Notes: generated by a model from the sequence alone, not told the origin. A stretch of 64,000 nt of DNA from Paratinospora sagittata (GCA_035771175.1 CM069599.1:37449707-37513706); one strand, 5' to 3'; counted from the first letter of the stretch, positions 18,993 through 31,000 are shown. Translations and numbers: made by a program.

Positions 18993-20333
18993 ATATATAT
19001 ATATTTATATTGATAAAAGATGGTAGTATATTTTATGATCTCAAAGTTTTTTATTAAATATGTTGGCAAAATACAGTATTGTTTGATATGGTGCCTAGAC
19101 AATATGGTTTTGGAGATTTTAATGAAGTTAAGAGTGAGTATACAAGATTTTATAGTAACCTATTTATAAACTTATGACAACAAATGCATATTTTGAAAAG
19201 AGAGATGAATACTTAATAACCTATAAAGGCAGACTTATAATTTTTTCTAACCAAAAAGATTGACAAATGAACACAAAAAAGACTAAAGTTATTTCAAATA
19301 GAGCTTAACCTCCCAACATAGAATAACAATAATAGATACATGTATAAAAATGAGAGCTAGGTAAAATAGGGAAATTATTAACACAGAATCCCTTTGAAGC
19401 TGTCATACCTTTAAGACATCCTTGATTTGCTCCATTTTGTTTACAGCAGTTCGTATTCTAGTCTGTGGAGTTAATCTTTGGAGTATGTGTTGATCTTTTC
19501 TTCTATTTGAAATTTTGTTTCTTGATTACATCTTATTTATATAAATATATACATTAGCTTCCAGCTTTTACTCTTTTATTTTTGTATTTTAGTTACTTTC
19601 TAAATCGTTTGCAATCTTCCTCTAACCTGAGTTGCAACTTTGAAAGGAGGATGTAGGAATTATGTGTGAACCTTGCGGTGGCAAAGGATGGTTGCTTTGT
19701 GGTTTCTGCAATGGGCAAAAGACTAATGTAAAAGCTGAAAATAACCGGATCTATCGTCGTTGTCCATCGTGCAGAGCTGTAAGTGGGTTTAATTTTATTA
19801 TTGAATGTTGAAAAAGAGTTTATCCAGTTTTTTGGACTTAAATGAGCACCATGCAGCATATTATGCAAACTATTATGCCGACTAAGTTCACTTCCTAATT
19901 GGGGACTGTGGAGGAGGTCTTTTGAGCATGTGCAGTCAAGAAATAGGTGGTTTGTAGGTTAAAAATAGATCAGTTGTCTTTTAATCATCCAAATTATAGA
20001 ATAAAAATTCCCTTTGATTTCTCATCTAGTCATCTTATCTTTTTCAACCAATTAAAATGCAGCCCCTTCTGGTAATTTGTATTTGGGGGATCCACATTTT
20101 AGATGTCATTATTCATGACCACACATGCCATGTCTGCAATTCCTCCTCAATGCCCACTGCCGAAAGGTTCTGTTTTCTGTCAGGGTATCTCAAAGCCTAA
20201 TAAGAATGCCCAGTACATGTAAACTCAAGCATTGCTCTCTATACCTCTGATGCAGATTGGATATGTCTTGTGTTCGAAATGCAAAGTCTTCAAATGTGTG
20301 ACATTCCCTGATTACAGCGACGGTGAGCTCTGA
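17057..20333 (+). CDS. Small DnaJ-type (BSD2-like) cysteine-rich zinc-finger protein
   Basis: Three exons: 17057-17179, 19650-19778 (or from 19647) and 20256-20333, all phase 0, about 109 residues. The N-terminus, MAIRLPNAKLSFLQKMTPSS, is basic and Ser/Thr-rich with no acidic residues, as expected for a chloroplast transit peptide. The mature part has four CxxC pairs arranged as in the DnaJ cysteine-rich domain: CEPCGGKG, CGFCNGQK, CPSCRAIG and CSKCKV, ending FPDYSDGEL. No J-domain is present. Proteins of this class (BSD2, LQY1, PSA2 relatives) act as plastid chaperones or thiol-disulfide factors; the exact subfamily is not certain. Exon 2 has a tandem acceptor AAGGAG, so Glu may be included or skipped. 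Intron 1 (2.5 kb) is AT-rich and full of simple repeats. Confidence 0.85.
17636..17693 (+). repeat. 19-bp direct repeat flanking a poly(A) tract
   Basis: AAACTATGCTTTGTCTTGT occurs at 17636-17654 and again at 17675-17693. Between them is only TCAGAC plus a run of A. This is what an almost completely 5'-truncated LINE- or SINE-type insertion with its target duplication would look like. It lies in intron 1 of the DnaJ-type gene. Confidence 0.7.
18912..19006 (+). repeat. Microsatellite cluster (GGT)n, (TCTA)n, (AT)n
   Basis: A GGT run lies at 18912-18930, and a TCTA run from about 18956 passes into AT repeats ending near 19006. The cluster sits inside intron 1 of the DnaJ-type gene and is a likely polymorphic marker. 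Confidence 0.9.
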
Positions 20334-22186
20334 CAGGTTGGTCGATACTGTTTTCTAGCCTTTCTTTCCCATTGTTGTTTTTTCATCTTGAAAAGGCTGC
20401 CCTCGTTGAGACACTCAAGATCAAGAGTGCATTGGAGTTTGAGGTGACTAAAAATGGAGAGCCTTTGCTTTTTTTTTGCAGTAATCCAATGATATGGATA
20501 TGGTACAAAATGCAAAACAACTAATGAAATGGCATTCAAGTGTATTGAAAAACAATCAGAAACCATTTTTGATTAGGCATTGAATTATTGCTGAAATAAG
20601 GGCATTCTAACGAACAAATATCTTGTCAGTTGTCATCTATTTAGACCTCTCATGATTATGCTAATGCTTTCTTCAACTTTTACTTGATTACATAAGATGA
20701 GTGAAGTTAGAGTAACACTTTTTGAAACGGTGAATGCCATTTTAACCAGAGGAAAATGCAACTATAGGTGGTGCAACTACATTCTCATGATCATTAAATC
20801 AGACACCACATATATTGAGATGCGTAACACACATCCAATTTCATGATGGTTTAGTTGTATGTCTAGTTGCAATTTGTTTGTAGTGAGAATAATATTTTCC
20901 TTTTGAATTGCCAATATCTGTACGTGAATCTTGCTCGAGTCATGTTGCTGCTAATGGTATGTTCTCTCCCTACAAATGGTCTCCAGGTATTATTCAACGC
21001 TAGTTGTGGACCTGTGGTTAGGGCTCTCATGGAATTTTTTGTGGGCCTAGTCTTGTGTTTGTTGGACCTAGATCTATTTGTGTTTACGGGCCTTACTTGT
21101 CCATTTATTATCTGTGAACGTTCCCTATTCTATAGGAGAAAATTGACTGACAGATCTCACACGACTCTCGCCTACCTGCCATGTATTGGATGATGTAAAG
21201 ACACAATGAAATCCAAAATAAAAATTTCCCCAAACGAAGTTTACAAACATCAATATTGAATGTCTGATTGCACTCTTTCTTCTGTTGGCCTTCGAACCCA
21301 CCACGGGAATTTAATAAATTATCGTTACTTTCTTTTTTAATGAATTTTATTTTATTATTTTCAAGTTTTGCAGGTGAGAAAATGGTTGTTTGAGTTGAAT
21401 TATAGTTAATCACTATGATCTCCATAAAAGTTGTAATTTTAGAAGGCAGATATATAATAGTTGTTTTTTTCAAAGAGCTCGTGATAATGATAAGTTGGTT
21501 TAATGGTTGGATGCAAGTTTACTGAAGGTTTTGAGTTTGAGACTCTTTTTTATTATTTGTTCGTTAATAGGGTTTTTGAATATTTCTAATTAGAGGAATT
21601 AAGAAAGTTGTAAGTTTTCAATACTTTGCATACCTCAAAAAAATAAAAAATAAAAAATAACAGTGAACTTATTGTCTTCCCAAAAAAAAAAACCAAAAGT
21701 CTTGCATCAATTATAAATGATTTTTCTTGTTTCTAATGTATTTGTATTCCTTTAACCCAAATTACTATTTAAAAAATCAAAAATTGTAAAAATGTAGTAT
21801 ACAAGAATCATGAGAATTTTCTTAAGAACTAATCTTAAGGAGCAAAATGGTTAAAAACAGATTTCTCTCAATAATCATTTTTAAACCGGGTTTCTTTTGT
21901 TTTCGCTTTTGACTTTCTCCTACCATTCTTCTCTCTAAAGCCCAAATTTGGAGAAGAAATCAGCGAGGGTTTTACCTGCAAAACCCTCGTACCTTTGGAT
22001 TTTCCCTTCTGATCGGTGTCAGATTGTTGCACCATCATCACCTTATCTCTTAAACCCACTTAGCAATTCCCTCAGCATCTACTCAGAAACCTCTGTAAAT
22101 CCAGTTAGGGTTTTTCATCTTTAAAACCCTAGGATCTTCGCATTCAAAACTCATCTTGGGTTTTGCATCATCGTCATCTTCATCAA
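20334..22186. other. Intergenic: 3' UTR of DnaJ-type gene, then promoter of next gene
   Basis: The open frame at 20867-21193 has no recognisable domain and atypical composition for a plant exon. A tRNA-like motif at 21485-21545 (TTGGTTTAATGGTTGGATGC followed by GAGTTTGAGACTC) may be a SINE trace. The last 300 bp upstream of 22187 are pyrimidine-rich and probably 5' UTR and promoter. Confidence 0.45.
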
Positions 22187-22639
22187 ATGGAACAGCCTCC
22201 GATCCCTTCCGCTGTGCCTTCAACTCCAACATCAGCTTCTTCTTCAAAAGAAAAAGATTCACCACGACAACAGAAGCTTAAGCTTCCAAGCCCGCAAGAA
22301 CTCATAGCGCACTACGAATCTCAAGGGCTAGAAACGAAGGAAGCGTCGATGAAAGTAATCGAAGATCTGCAGAACGTGTTGTTCAGAGTGATTAGTTCTG
22401 GAAGAGGAAGGAAAGACAAGTTTATGGCGGAGAGCTCGCGGAAGCTGGATACGGCGAACACGCGCTTGGCGATTCTGGAATTGAAGATTGATTCGAAACC
22501 TGGGTATGGAGAGAGTGTTGCGATTGGAGTGGCCGCAGGCGCGATCGTGAGAGGAGCTGGAAGTGTTTTGCCTCATGTTATGGGGGCTATTGGGCAAATG
22601 TGGAACGCTGTGAGGAGTTCTACTGCTACAAGGACTTGA
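22187..22639 (+). CDS. Small plant protein of unknown function, single exon
   Basis: 150 residues from ATG at 22187. The frame stays open 24 nt further upstream without an ATG, so 22187 is the natural start. The N-terminal 35 residues are Pro/Ser/Thr-rich and disordered. The middle (LPSPQELIAHYESQGLETKE to about residue 95) looks alpha-helical, with KVIEDLQNVLFRVI and a Lys/Arg patch (SGRGRKDKFM). The C-terminal third has a Gly/Ala-rich hydrophobic stretch (VAIGVAAGAIVRGAGSVLPH) followed by MGAIGQMWNAV. This could be a membrane-associated amphipathic helix or a single membrane segment. Higher G+C than the surroundings and a normal codon look support a real gene. I do not recognise the family. 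Confidence 0.75.
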   Translation: MEQPPIPSAVPSTPTSASSSKEKDSPRQQKLKLPSPQELIAHYESQGLETKEASMKVIEDLQNVLFRVISSGRGRKDKFMAESSRKLDTANTRLAILELKIDSKPGYGESVAIGVAAGAIVRGAGSVLPHVMGAIGQMWNAVRSSTATRT

Positions 22640-25121
22640 ATTTGCTTCTGCCTGCTTGCTTGCTTTTTCAATTTGTTAGTATTTTTCTCTCTTCTCTCTG
22701 TTTATGAGATTTTCGAATGGTTTTGGTTCTTAGATTGAAAAAAATTATTTGATCATCATCATCTATACTTCCTTGTTTAGCTTGATTGAATGTGTTTGAT
22801 GAAAACATGTGTTTATAATGAAATCCAATTTAGGATTTAAAGAAAAAAAAAATTGAAGAACATGAGCAAGTTACTTGAGACCTTATTCAAATCCCATCAA
22901 TGCATATTAAGGAAAATGTTAATGGCTGTGATGCTATTAGAATGCAATTATAAATAAGGAGGCTGATTGCCATCCACTAGCAATGCGAAAACTAGCTTTG
23001 TATATTTTGTAATATTTCTTCATAATTAATCAGAATAAGGGGAAAAACTTCTAGGTAGATTGTTTTGAAAAAATAATTGAGAATGAATTCAATATTATGA
23101 GAAATTAGATTGTAAATCATAGCTTTATTTATTTATTACTGAGCTTAATGTTAACTTAGTAATGTACTTTTGGACATAGGGTGTGTGCTACGCCTGCTAG
23201 TTTTGGGCCGAAATGGAGCCCAAATCAACAGTTTTGGATGATACACTTTATGACTCCTCAGGTTAAATCTGAATGTCTAGGCCCAAGAAATATAATAATG
23301 GTTGTTTCATGCTGTCTTAGGTTTTCATTTTGGTGATGATGCTTGGATGAGGTTGAGTTGGATCTCTGCTAAAATATCAACTGACCCACTATTTCAACAA
23401 AGGTCCTGTTTGGGGAGAGTTTTTTTAAAAGTGCTTTTTTTGAAAAACACTTTTAGAAAAAATGTTTTCAGACAAAAGCTTGTCTCTTTCAGTTTTTTCT
23501 AAAAGCCAAATAATTATTTTTTCTCAACGTAGTTGTGTTATCAAACATTTTTTTGCTAAAGCCTTTTGTCTATGAATTCACCTCCTCCATTTTATTTTAT
23601 CAAGGGCTATGTTAACATTTATATTACAAGTAATTATATATTTTAAGTCTTATTCTTATCTTTACATGACATGAATTATTAATATATTATTTTTTCTAAT
23701 TTGTACATCTAACGGCAGTGGAAATTTGAAACTCCCACCTCATATTCGATTCCCGGGTTCCAGCGTTATAATGGTGGTGAATAGCGTTAAAAATAATATT
23801 TTCTTTTTGTTAGATCAATGAGATCTGAATAATAATAAGATACATTGCATCTGGACCTAAGTTTTAAATTATTAGATACATTGAATCTGGATGAACAGTA
23901 ATATATATATTTTTTACCTCCCAGTGAAAATCACAAGCATGCCTTTTAGTATTACGTTTGGCCATTTTTTTTAAAATGTGAGAGAAGGTAAGATACGTGT
24001 GTTGGTTGCGCTTTTGGCAATGATAGAGCCTACGTTCGGTAGGCACATGTGCCTGATTGGAGCATCGGCCAATGAGTGGAAACAAACAAAACTATCAATA
24101 TCCAATGATTCAACAGCTTCCGTCTGCTCGGGCCCATAAGGTTCTGCAGCCACAAGAAACTTAGGGCACCTGGCAACATATTATCAAGTTTCAATACCAA
24201 TTAACCAAATTTTGCTTTACCCCACATTTCTTGTGGAGACGTCGAAGCCATGGGCGGCCCTAAATTTTGTTTGACCGTTGTCTAAATTTTACTTTTAAGT
24301 AAGTCTTTGTTTTCAACCATAGGGTCGGCTTTATAATATTTTTTTTTTTTTTTTTTTTTTTCAAGATTCATATGATAGTTGGTGTGATGGAGTGTGTTTT
24401 TTAATAAGTTTAGGATTGGCTGTGGTGAAATTATTATTATTATTATTTATTTATTTTTAAAAAATATAATAATTTTCAAAATACATAAAACGGATTTAGT
24501 TCGTTGAATTTGAAAATAATTTTTGAAGATTTTACTAAAAAAATATCTCAGCTTTTAGAAAATAATGAAAAATCATCTTTCAAATTCTCATTAACTAAGA
24601 AATATTTGTTAAAGAACAACAAGTATTTTTTTCTTTTTTTCTGTTTTTTACCAAAAAGGTCATTGTTAATAAAGCGAGGAAATTAAATTTCCGTGGGCCC
24701 AAGCCCTGGTTGTCGGATTGTACACAGACACGGACATGGGAGGCCTCTGTAGAGTAATTCACTACCGCTTGCCACGTACAGATGCTACAAATGTGAAAAA
24801 AACACAGAGAAGAAAAGTCGTGTTCAGTACATGAAATAATTGAATGAATTCTTCATAATTTCTGGCTTGATTTGGACCCAAAACGTTATCTGATGAACGC
24901 GTGTAGCATGGGTTCTTCACGTGTTACGACCATAATAAAAGATTGAAATATATTTTTTCTAAAAATAAATTATCAAAATTATTCATTGATTTAAGTTTAT
25001 AAATTGAGAAGACGAATCCCAGCAACAGCCTCACAACTGCCTTCTCGGTTTTTCCTGTTAATTGTCTGTTTTTCTTGTTAAGTTAAGAAAACTCTTTTTT
25101 TAATTTGTTCTTGTTGTTCTT
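22640..25121. other. Intergenic region with MITE fragment and old gene relic
   Basis: No intact gene is seen. The minus strand at about 23990-24155 has an open stretch (LVAAEPYGPEQTEAVESL, DSFVCFHSLADAPIRH) that may be a decayed gene piece. A fragment related to the MITE family at 26773 and 63224 lies near 24487-24535. A long T run is at 24340-24361. Confidence 0.45.
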
Positions 25122-25994
25122 ATGGAACTAATGAGTTTTCAGGTGTTCCAATATTCTGATCAGAACACTTCAACAGCTCTATGGCTCTTACCAAACTCTG
25201 TTTTGGGTCGTGGAAAACAAACTTCAATTTCATCAGTTCGGCCAATTACAACCAGAAGAACTGGTCATCATCATCATCAGTTTCAGAAATTAATAAAGGG
25301 TTGTGGTGTTGGTAAACACAAGGCATTGAATGGTGATAGTTTAAGGAGGGGGTCGAGTGAAACAATATTAGAGGAAGAGAGGAACAGTGATATTAGTGTT
25401 GCAGTTAAGGCCGTAGTGACACTACTACTGAAAGGAAGTGCTCTGGGTCTTGCTAATAATGGAGTATTAGGACATCGTGTTGAATCGAATGGAGCTGGTG
25501 GGTCCACAAAGTTTACTACTGACTCTTTTGCTAAAAGCCTTGCTCTGGAGCTTGTTAGCTCCGAACTCAACCCCAGTAAGTCTTAATTATACATTAATTC
25601 ATTCAATGATTATCTTATAGTTGTTAATATTTATTTATTTTCACACTATATACATAGATAGTTGGCCTCTTGTCTAACCGTTATAGATTTTAGGTAAAGT
25701 GGTTTTTAATATAATATGATTAGAGCAATTTTGTGTTCAAATCTCCACTACAAACATATTTACTTATTTATCTCATTTGTTAATTATATTTTTTCTTTTC
25801 ATTATAAATCAAGTCTCTCGTGTCATCATGCACGCGAGAGGGAAGTGTTAATATTTATCTATTTTCGCTTAATATACATAATTGGACTCTTATTTGACAG
25901 CTATAACTTTTAAGTCAAATAGTTTTTAATATGATATCAGAACAGTTTTATTTTAAATGTCTCGTGTTCAAATCTACCCATAAACATATTTACT

Positions 25995-26170
25995 GAGAAA
26001 AATGCTAAAGTGACACATATTTTGTACATTCAAAATGTACATAATTGTTAATGTATCATTAAATTGCCTCGAATAATCATATACCAACATATGATTCGAG
26101 GTAATTTATTAGTGTATAAAAGTGATGTACACTTTGAATGTATAAAATAAATGTCAATGTAACATTACTC
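25995..26170. mobile_element. Hairpin MITE, 176 bp, in the LOX-fragment intron
   Basis: The element is one long imperfect palindrome. The left half ends TTGCCTCGAATAATCATATA and the right half begins CATATGATTCGAGGTAATTT; the outer ends GAGAAAAATGCTAAAGTGACA and GAGTAATGTTACATTGACA (right end reversed) pair likewise. An 8-bp duplication with one mismatch flanks it: TATTTACT at 25987-25994 and TATTTGCT at 26171-26178. Confidence 0.75.
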
Positions 26171-26772
26171 TATTTGCTTATTTATCTCATTCAGTAATTA
26201 TATATTTTCTCCCCTCATTATAAATTGATTTCACGTGCCATCATGCACACGAGTGAAGATAATGTTTATCTATTTTTGCTCAGTATACATAGTTGGACCT
26301 TTATCTGACAATTATATAAGTAGTTTTCAACATTTGTACAGATAGTTACACATTTGTATATATAGTTAGAATAACATTTCTTTGACTGCTTTTAGTTGGG
26401 TCATTTTAGTGTCTGTCATCTTGATGATCAATTGCTTCTGAAAGTGTCATCAGAACAAGCCAATGGGTCAGCTGTGGTTTGGGTATCAAACAATTTGGAG
26501 TCATGGTTGGCTAGATTTTTGGGTTTACAGAAGTGTGTTTAATTTTCTCAAATGTGTTTCTTAATTGCTATTATTTTTCTATATAATTGGTTCACTTATG
26601 ACTATTTGCATTTTTTATTTTTTATTTTTAGTTTATTTGAGTCGGGTACTACTGTTCTGTAACCATGAAGTTGTTCCTCTGTTTGGTTTAATGTATTAGT
26701 TTTATCTTACATGATTCATGAATGGAACCTATATTCATGACCCGCAGTATCATAATAATTGTAGACATCGAA

Positions 26773-26980
26773 GGCTGCGTTTGGTTTATGATCCGAAAAA
26801 TAAAATATAATTTTAAAAGTGAAAATTTATAAAATAATATTTTGTCATTTTATAAAAATAGCTTGTTTTCTTTACAAATTTAGGGAAACTGTTTCCGGGT
26901 TTTAACGAATCAAACGTCTATTTCATATTTTTAAAATTTTAAATAAAAAAATGGTATTCGAATCATAAACCAAATGCGCC
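26773..26980. mobile_element. Short MITE, 208 bp, 3-bp target duplication
   Basis: Starts GGCTGCGTTTGGTTTATGAT and its reversed right end reads GGCGCATTTGGTTTATGATT, so the terminal inverted repeats extend about 24 bp. Flanked by GAA on both sides (26770-26772 and 26981-26983). The inside shares a block with the element at 63224-63397. Too short to encode a transposase. Confidence 0.75.
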
Positions 26981-27399
26981 GAAGGTATTAATACCCGTTT
27001 GAGCTTGTGAAACTATCTATCTTTGGCTCTTTTTGTTTTAAGCAATTGCAGTTTTTTAATCTTTTTGGTAACAACTAGTTTTTTATTTGTTTCTAGGTTT
27101 TTTTTTTTTTTTTTTTTAAAGTACTTTTAGTTTAAATAAGCGTTTATGAGATATTTTGCTTAACAAGCTTGCTTTCAACTTATTCGTAAGCACTTTAAAC
27201 AAGCTCTTATCTTAGTTGATGATAAGTGTACTCTTGAACACACCAGGCACCATGGCCACCAAATTTGACCACTTTATGCCTAAAAGTGTCATATTCCAGT
27301 ACACAACACACCGCAGTGTCTAATACCTTAGGACGTGATGAATACGCATATCCCAATTACTATATATCACATAATATTGTTACATTTCAGTACACATTC

Positions 27400-27549
27400 C
27401 AGTACACAGTCCATCGCAGCGTCTAGTACCCCGGGATCATTTGTCAACACTATTCACGCATGAATAGTATAGGGTCTTCCCCAGATTCGAACTCACAACC
27501 TCATAAGGTTTGATTTCGCAATTCGAGTAGCCATTGAACCATTACGGGG
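27400..27549 (-). repeat. tRNA-derived SINE-like element
   Basis: On the minus strand a CCCCGTAATGGTTCAATGGC block (A-box-like) is followed about 45 nt later by GAGTTCGAATCTGGGG (a good B-box at 27484-27492). The tail contains CCAGTACAC and GCAGCGTCTAGTACC, and a related copy of that tail lies just outside at 27296-27340. Different from the Au family. The limits are approximate. Confidence 0.5.
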
Positions 27550-28028
27550 TGTTACAAAAAGACACCTCAAATCTTTAATTTTTACTATATTTTTTTAATT
27601 ACAAAAACATATTGCCAATGTATTTTTTTTTTTGAATGTATAACTTACAATAATTAATTAAAATTAAAATATCATTCTATCTTATTAACAAAAGAGTATT
27701 GAAAAATGTGTTGCAATTAAAAAAAAAAAAACACAATAAAACCTATGATTGTGTGATTTGGGGTGCACTCTCATGATGTACATGAGACCTATAGATATGG
27801 ACTAGTTGAGCGTTTACAAATCATTTCAGGAGGCCTTTAGTAATATATGCTCTTTTAAACCAAATTGTAGAGAAAAAACAAGTTTTTCTATGTTTTAAAA
27901 AAGGAAAATACATTTTTAGTAGTACTTGCAAATGCTGTGCCAAACAAGTTTATTGTATATTTAAGTAAAATAAGACGAAGAAGAACTTCAAATTAAGAGA
28001 GAGTGTTTAGCTAAACTTCAAGATACAA

Positions 28029-28059
<31 letters not shown>

Positions 28060-29072
28060 ATTTTGAGTGATAGTTTATTTAACCAAAGATTTAATCTTTG
28101 CTTTCAATATATATTCTTTTCCTGAAAAATTGTATTTCAATTACAAAGCAAATGAAGCCTTGCAAATTAAATCTTATTTGCAGCATTATATTAAGTAGAT
28201 CTAACCTTCAAAACACAGCATAGCATTCACTAACATCAAATATATAATGTTAAAAATAAATATACATCAAATATCTTGAGAAATAAACATAAACATACCC
28301 ACGTCGACGATGTATCTTAAAAACAATAAATAAGTTAAAGGGTTGTTGAATTATCGTTGCAATAAATTGATTATCAATAATATTAAGGCATTCATCTGTA
28401 ACATTACATGTCATATATACATGGTCGTCAAATTCAGGCTCTATATATGTATATACCATCTGTCATGGATAAAGACGGCTTTTTGAGCCAATAGATTTTC
28501 TTGACCACAAAAAAAAAAAAAAATCTATTTTTTTTTAATTACATATATATACTAACAAAATAGTATTTAGGAACCATATTGCTAGTTGTAAAAAAAACAT
28601 CATTATGGTTATTATTGTCATTATTATTGATTCAAAGATATTATATAGGGGTCCCTTAAAGCACCCAACTAGTCAATTGTTTTATTATTGATGATTTTTT
28701 TTTTTTTTTTTTTGTCCAATTCACAAAGAAACTGTGAAAGGGCAGGCATGTAAGGTGATGGAGCAACAGGGAGACAAAGTGAAGTTGGAGGTAAGGTTCC
28801 AAGTGCCGTGGAGGTTTGGAGAAATAGGTGCAGTTACCGTGGAGAGCGAACATAACAATGCAATATTTGTGAAGACCATCGTACTCGATTGCTTTCACAA
28901 TAGACCACTTACCATCAAATGCAATACTTGGGTCCATTCCCAGTACCATCACCCTGAAAAGTGCATATTTTTCACCGATAAGGTCTACATCTCGTACCCC
29001 CCTCTTTTTTTTCGTTATTATTGTTATTATTATTATCATTTTAAAGGACTGATGATGTTGGGTACGGGCTAA

Positions 29073-30123
29073 CTTGCACTCACCAATACCAACTAATCCA
29101 CGCTAAAGGTGCTGACAATACCTCTATCGAGTAAATGTACCAATAGTCATTGGGAACTTGGAGTTTTAACCTTGAGGGCTTCAAAGTTCAACCTCTCAAC
29201 TATCCTCATCTATTATTAACGGCGCGTACTAGAATATATGGAATTTCATAATATTTCTTAAATTTAAAAAATAAATTAAGAGTTTAACTAATAATATTAC
29301 TTATTAAAGTAAAAGATAAGAAGAGAGATAAATGAAAATATGACGATGGTTAACGTACTTAAATTATTATATTAATCTTACAATTAATGGTTAACCTCAA
29401 ACATATATAGGTATACATGCTCATCAAACATTTGTTGTTTACGTCCATCTAAAAAAATCATGTTCGGTTATTTGTCATGTAATGTGAAATATAATTTTTA
29501 TCAAAAAACGGATAACCTTGTTAGATGAGGGACGATGTATAAGTCGTGGTTGAGGGACGAGATATTGACTTTGAATTGACCAAGAGTAACGAGTATTATC
29601 TAAAAAAGTGGAGCACATTGAAAAAATATTTATTAAAATAAATATTTTTATTTGTTCTACCTATAATTAAAGTAGAGACATAAACTACACAAAAATTAAA
29701 AAAATGGTTTATTATATTAAAGTAAACAGGCCCTTAGTTCTGAGTTAATGTTAATTGCAATAATAATCCCTCTCTAAATTATTAGAATGTGACATTATTG
29801 ACAAATGGGCAAGGCTATAATAATATAAATTTTAATATAATCGCGCTGCCATTGTTAAATGTGAAGTATTATAACCAAGGAGACGATGAAAATGGAGCGA
29901 AAAGACGAATGAACTCAGCGACCTAATTTTCCAATTGGACCAAACCATGATAATTGCGCGCCAGTTCTATGGAACGACGATAGTTTTCAATGGAACTCGC
30001 GGCAATGTATTAAAAACCTTACTTCTACTTGAATTTTCAGATGATATTGAGTTCGTTTTATTACACTTTTTTTTTTTTGAAGGATTCTACTTCATTAATT
30101 AACAGGGTTTCTTCAAGAAGAAA
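29073..30123. other. Spacer between LOX fragment and truncated ARA1 copy
   Basis: AT-rich, with no coding sequence. The last 60 bp contain a T run (30068-30078) and TTAATTAACAG, a plausible splice acceptor at 30103-30105. It would open a phase-0 exon reading straight into the ARA1-like frame. An in-frame TAA at 30100-30102 blocks any unspliced upstream start. Confidence 0.5.
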
Positions 30124-30399
30124 GTGAAAATCGGTGATGGCTATAGAATTTCTGCATCTTCAAAGCATCTCGTCTTCGCGTACTACGTCACTGGTCATGG
30201 ATTCGGTCACGCCACTCGCGTTGTTGAGGTAGGTTCAGGTTCTATAAACTTCTCTAATTATATGTATATAAATATATATTTTTTTGGGGATTATATTTTG
30301 GATTGAATTGGTAATTTTAGTGAGGATAAGCAATTGATTTGCTTATTTATTCTTTTTAATTTATTTGCAAGCAATCAATCGTTATGTTTCTGTCCTTGA

Positions 30400-31000
30400 T
30401 CAGGTAAATGTGGTGTTAAGAAAAACCCTCCAATATCACAGATTCAATAAAGAAAAGAACAATAGAGATCAACACCCACGACGCAAAAATATATGTGGAA
30501 AAACCCTAAAATCAGAGGAAAAACCACAGGAAAAAACAATCTACTATCAATTAATAAGTACCTCAGAGGAATTAAACACCTCAAGTACTTCTACACCAGA
30601 TAGTACACAATTTGAGACTTTGATAAAGAAGAATAACAAAAAGAGAATACTCAAGAGAAAATTAGAACTTCAACCGAGTCACCCGTACAAGTTCTAAACT
30701 CTGCACTCTTTCACAAAGCTTCCAAGGACCAAGCTTCACCTTCTTCTAGATCTCACTCACTAGTTGGGATGATCAATAAACAATGAGGGACCTCCTATAT
30801 ATAGATTTTCTAGCCATAATAGTTAGAAACCGTGACCAACAAGGATTCCTCATTCTAAACTAACATGATTTCCTTATTCAAATACAACTAGATCATAAAG
30901 GACTTATCTATATTTAGAAAGTCTTAATTACTTTCTAAATACATGTTTCATGTTCTAAAACAACAAGGAATTCATGTTTGAGCCAAAATCCAACATGTGG
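30400..31000 (+). mobile_element. Probable transposon-derived block in intron 1 of the truncated ARA1 copy
   Basis: This stretch differs from surrounding intron DNA: it is A/C-rich (AAAAACCCTC, GATCAACACCCACGACGC) with an open frame to 30697 that has no domain. The partner gene has no such sequence in its intron 1. It looks like a piece of an LTR or non-autonomous element; ends and duplication were not found. Confidence 0.35.

Larger units (their letters stand above)
25122..28982 (+). pseudogene. Truncated 13-lipoxygenase: transit peptide and PLAT domain only
   Basis: Exon 1 (25122-25575) starts with a Ser/Thr/Arg-rich stretch of plastid-transit type. It then reads DISVAVKAVVTLLLKG and ALELVSSELNP, the first strands of the lipoxygenase PLAT/LH2 barrel. 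Its donor is CCCA/GTAAGT (phase 1). Exon 2 (28741-28982) resumes in frame: FGEIGAVTVESEHNNAIFVK, CNTWVHSQYHHPEK, CIFFTDK. These match the conserved FGxxGAxxVxNxH, CxSWV and RIFFxNK blocks of plant type-2 LOX. After FFTDK the frame runs briefly (VYISYPP, like the family's SYLPS) into ATT/GTT repeats and stops at 29072. The roughly 700-residue catalytic domain with its iron-binding His residues is absent downstream. Both exons are open and splice in frame, so the truncation is recent or the fragment is still expressed. Confidence 0.8.

Noticed and set aside
18956..19006. CRISPR-like regular repeat
   Set aside because: Plain tetranucleotide microsatellite without spacers, in a plant genome.
28256..28459. 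Minus-strand open frame between the LOX exons
   Set aside because: Short, no domain, AT-rich intron sequence.
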